Positions 63,980-64,000 of a DNA stretch of 64,000 nt are shown in pieces. The stretch covers positions 3,496,001-3,560,000 of the forward strand of contig NZ_CP073653.1 in assembly GCF_018223745.1 (NCBI RefSeq). Direction: 5' to 3'. This stretch comes from Clostridium beijerinckii. Its GTDB lineage: Bacteria > Bacillota > Clostridia > Clostridiales > Clostridiaceae. Position 1 is the stretch's first letter; each line of letters opens with the position of its first letter. A program made the translations under genes and the position numbers. Under the pieces are notes generated by a model. It searched no databases. It worked only from the letters and a program-made list of their open reading frames with translations, and was not told the DNA's origin.

Positions 63980-64000
63980 TTAATAGTTATTATCTACTTT
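63980..64000 (-). CDS. Possible C-terminal end of BMP-family substrate-binding lipoprotein
   Basis: The last seven codons before the edge read KVDNNY and stop (TAA at 63982-63980). The position directly before NupO is where the BMP lipoprotein gene normally lies. Only the tail is in the window. Confidence 0.4.
   Translation of the reverse strand, partial: KVDNNY

Overview
The window is AT-rich DNA from an endospore-forming Clostridium. Evidence for this is two alpha/beta-type SASP genes, a YIEGIA sporulation-type pair, strong GGAGG ribosome sites, dense intrinsic terminators, an ECF sigma/DUF4179 pair, BlaI/M56 and a CplR/Lsa-type ABC-F protein. A solventogenic C. beijerinckii-like species is my guess from gene content, not proven. 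No tRNA, rRNA, CRISPR array or prophage was seen.

Layout. 1-6.2 kb: the start of a multi-PAS sensor (its C-terminus lies off the left edge), SASP copy 1, a truncated ClC channel gene, idi, a divergent HxlR/nitroreductase pair, and a small operon of TfoX-C, isochorismatase-like and RBBP9-like hydrolase genes. 6.8-15.1 kb: an AraC regulator and a YbtP/YbtQ-type ABC pair, split by a frameshifted IS110 element; next to it a DUF2325 gene and a DtxR-family repressor with three DtxR-like palindromes. 15.1-20 kb: an ABC-F gene with an attenuator-like leader, a 51-aa zinc ribbon, hisS preceded by a His-His-His leader peptide, and a 51-aa serine-rich orphan. 20.4-31.4 kb: MATE, a second YbtPQ-like pair with its own AraC, then an ECF transporter (A-A fusion, T, S) with a third AraC gene. 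31.6-46.4 kb: metH, ECF sigma/DUF4179, M56/BlaI, dus, a J-like membrane protein, TetR and MMPL. 46.8-56.5 kb: an iron-sulfur-flavoprotein-like reductase, PucR, SASP copy 2, the YIEGIA pair, an unknown Cys/Lys-rich protein, a PEMT-like methyltransferase, a glutaredoxin-like protein and an APC permease. 56.6-64 kb: an MCP, deoC and a NupOPQ-type nucleoside ABC importer.

How genes work together. Three AraC-controlled transport modules lie within about 25 kb, one beside a DtxR-type repressor and its operators and one beside a Fur-like site. I infer metal or metallophore uptake. deoC plus the nucleoside importer form a nucleoside salvage block.

The least ordinary features are non-coding. (1) A family of long imperfect palindromes (about 14 full or partial copies) with terminal TATAGATA-type repeats and three interchangeable cores. 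(2) A second family of about 110-bp elements carrying a variable CAATTCACAATGCA microsatellite. (3) A ribosome-type histidine attenuator in front of hisS. (4) A structured left end of the IS110 element that is a candidate bridge RNA.
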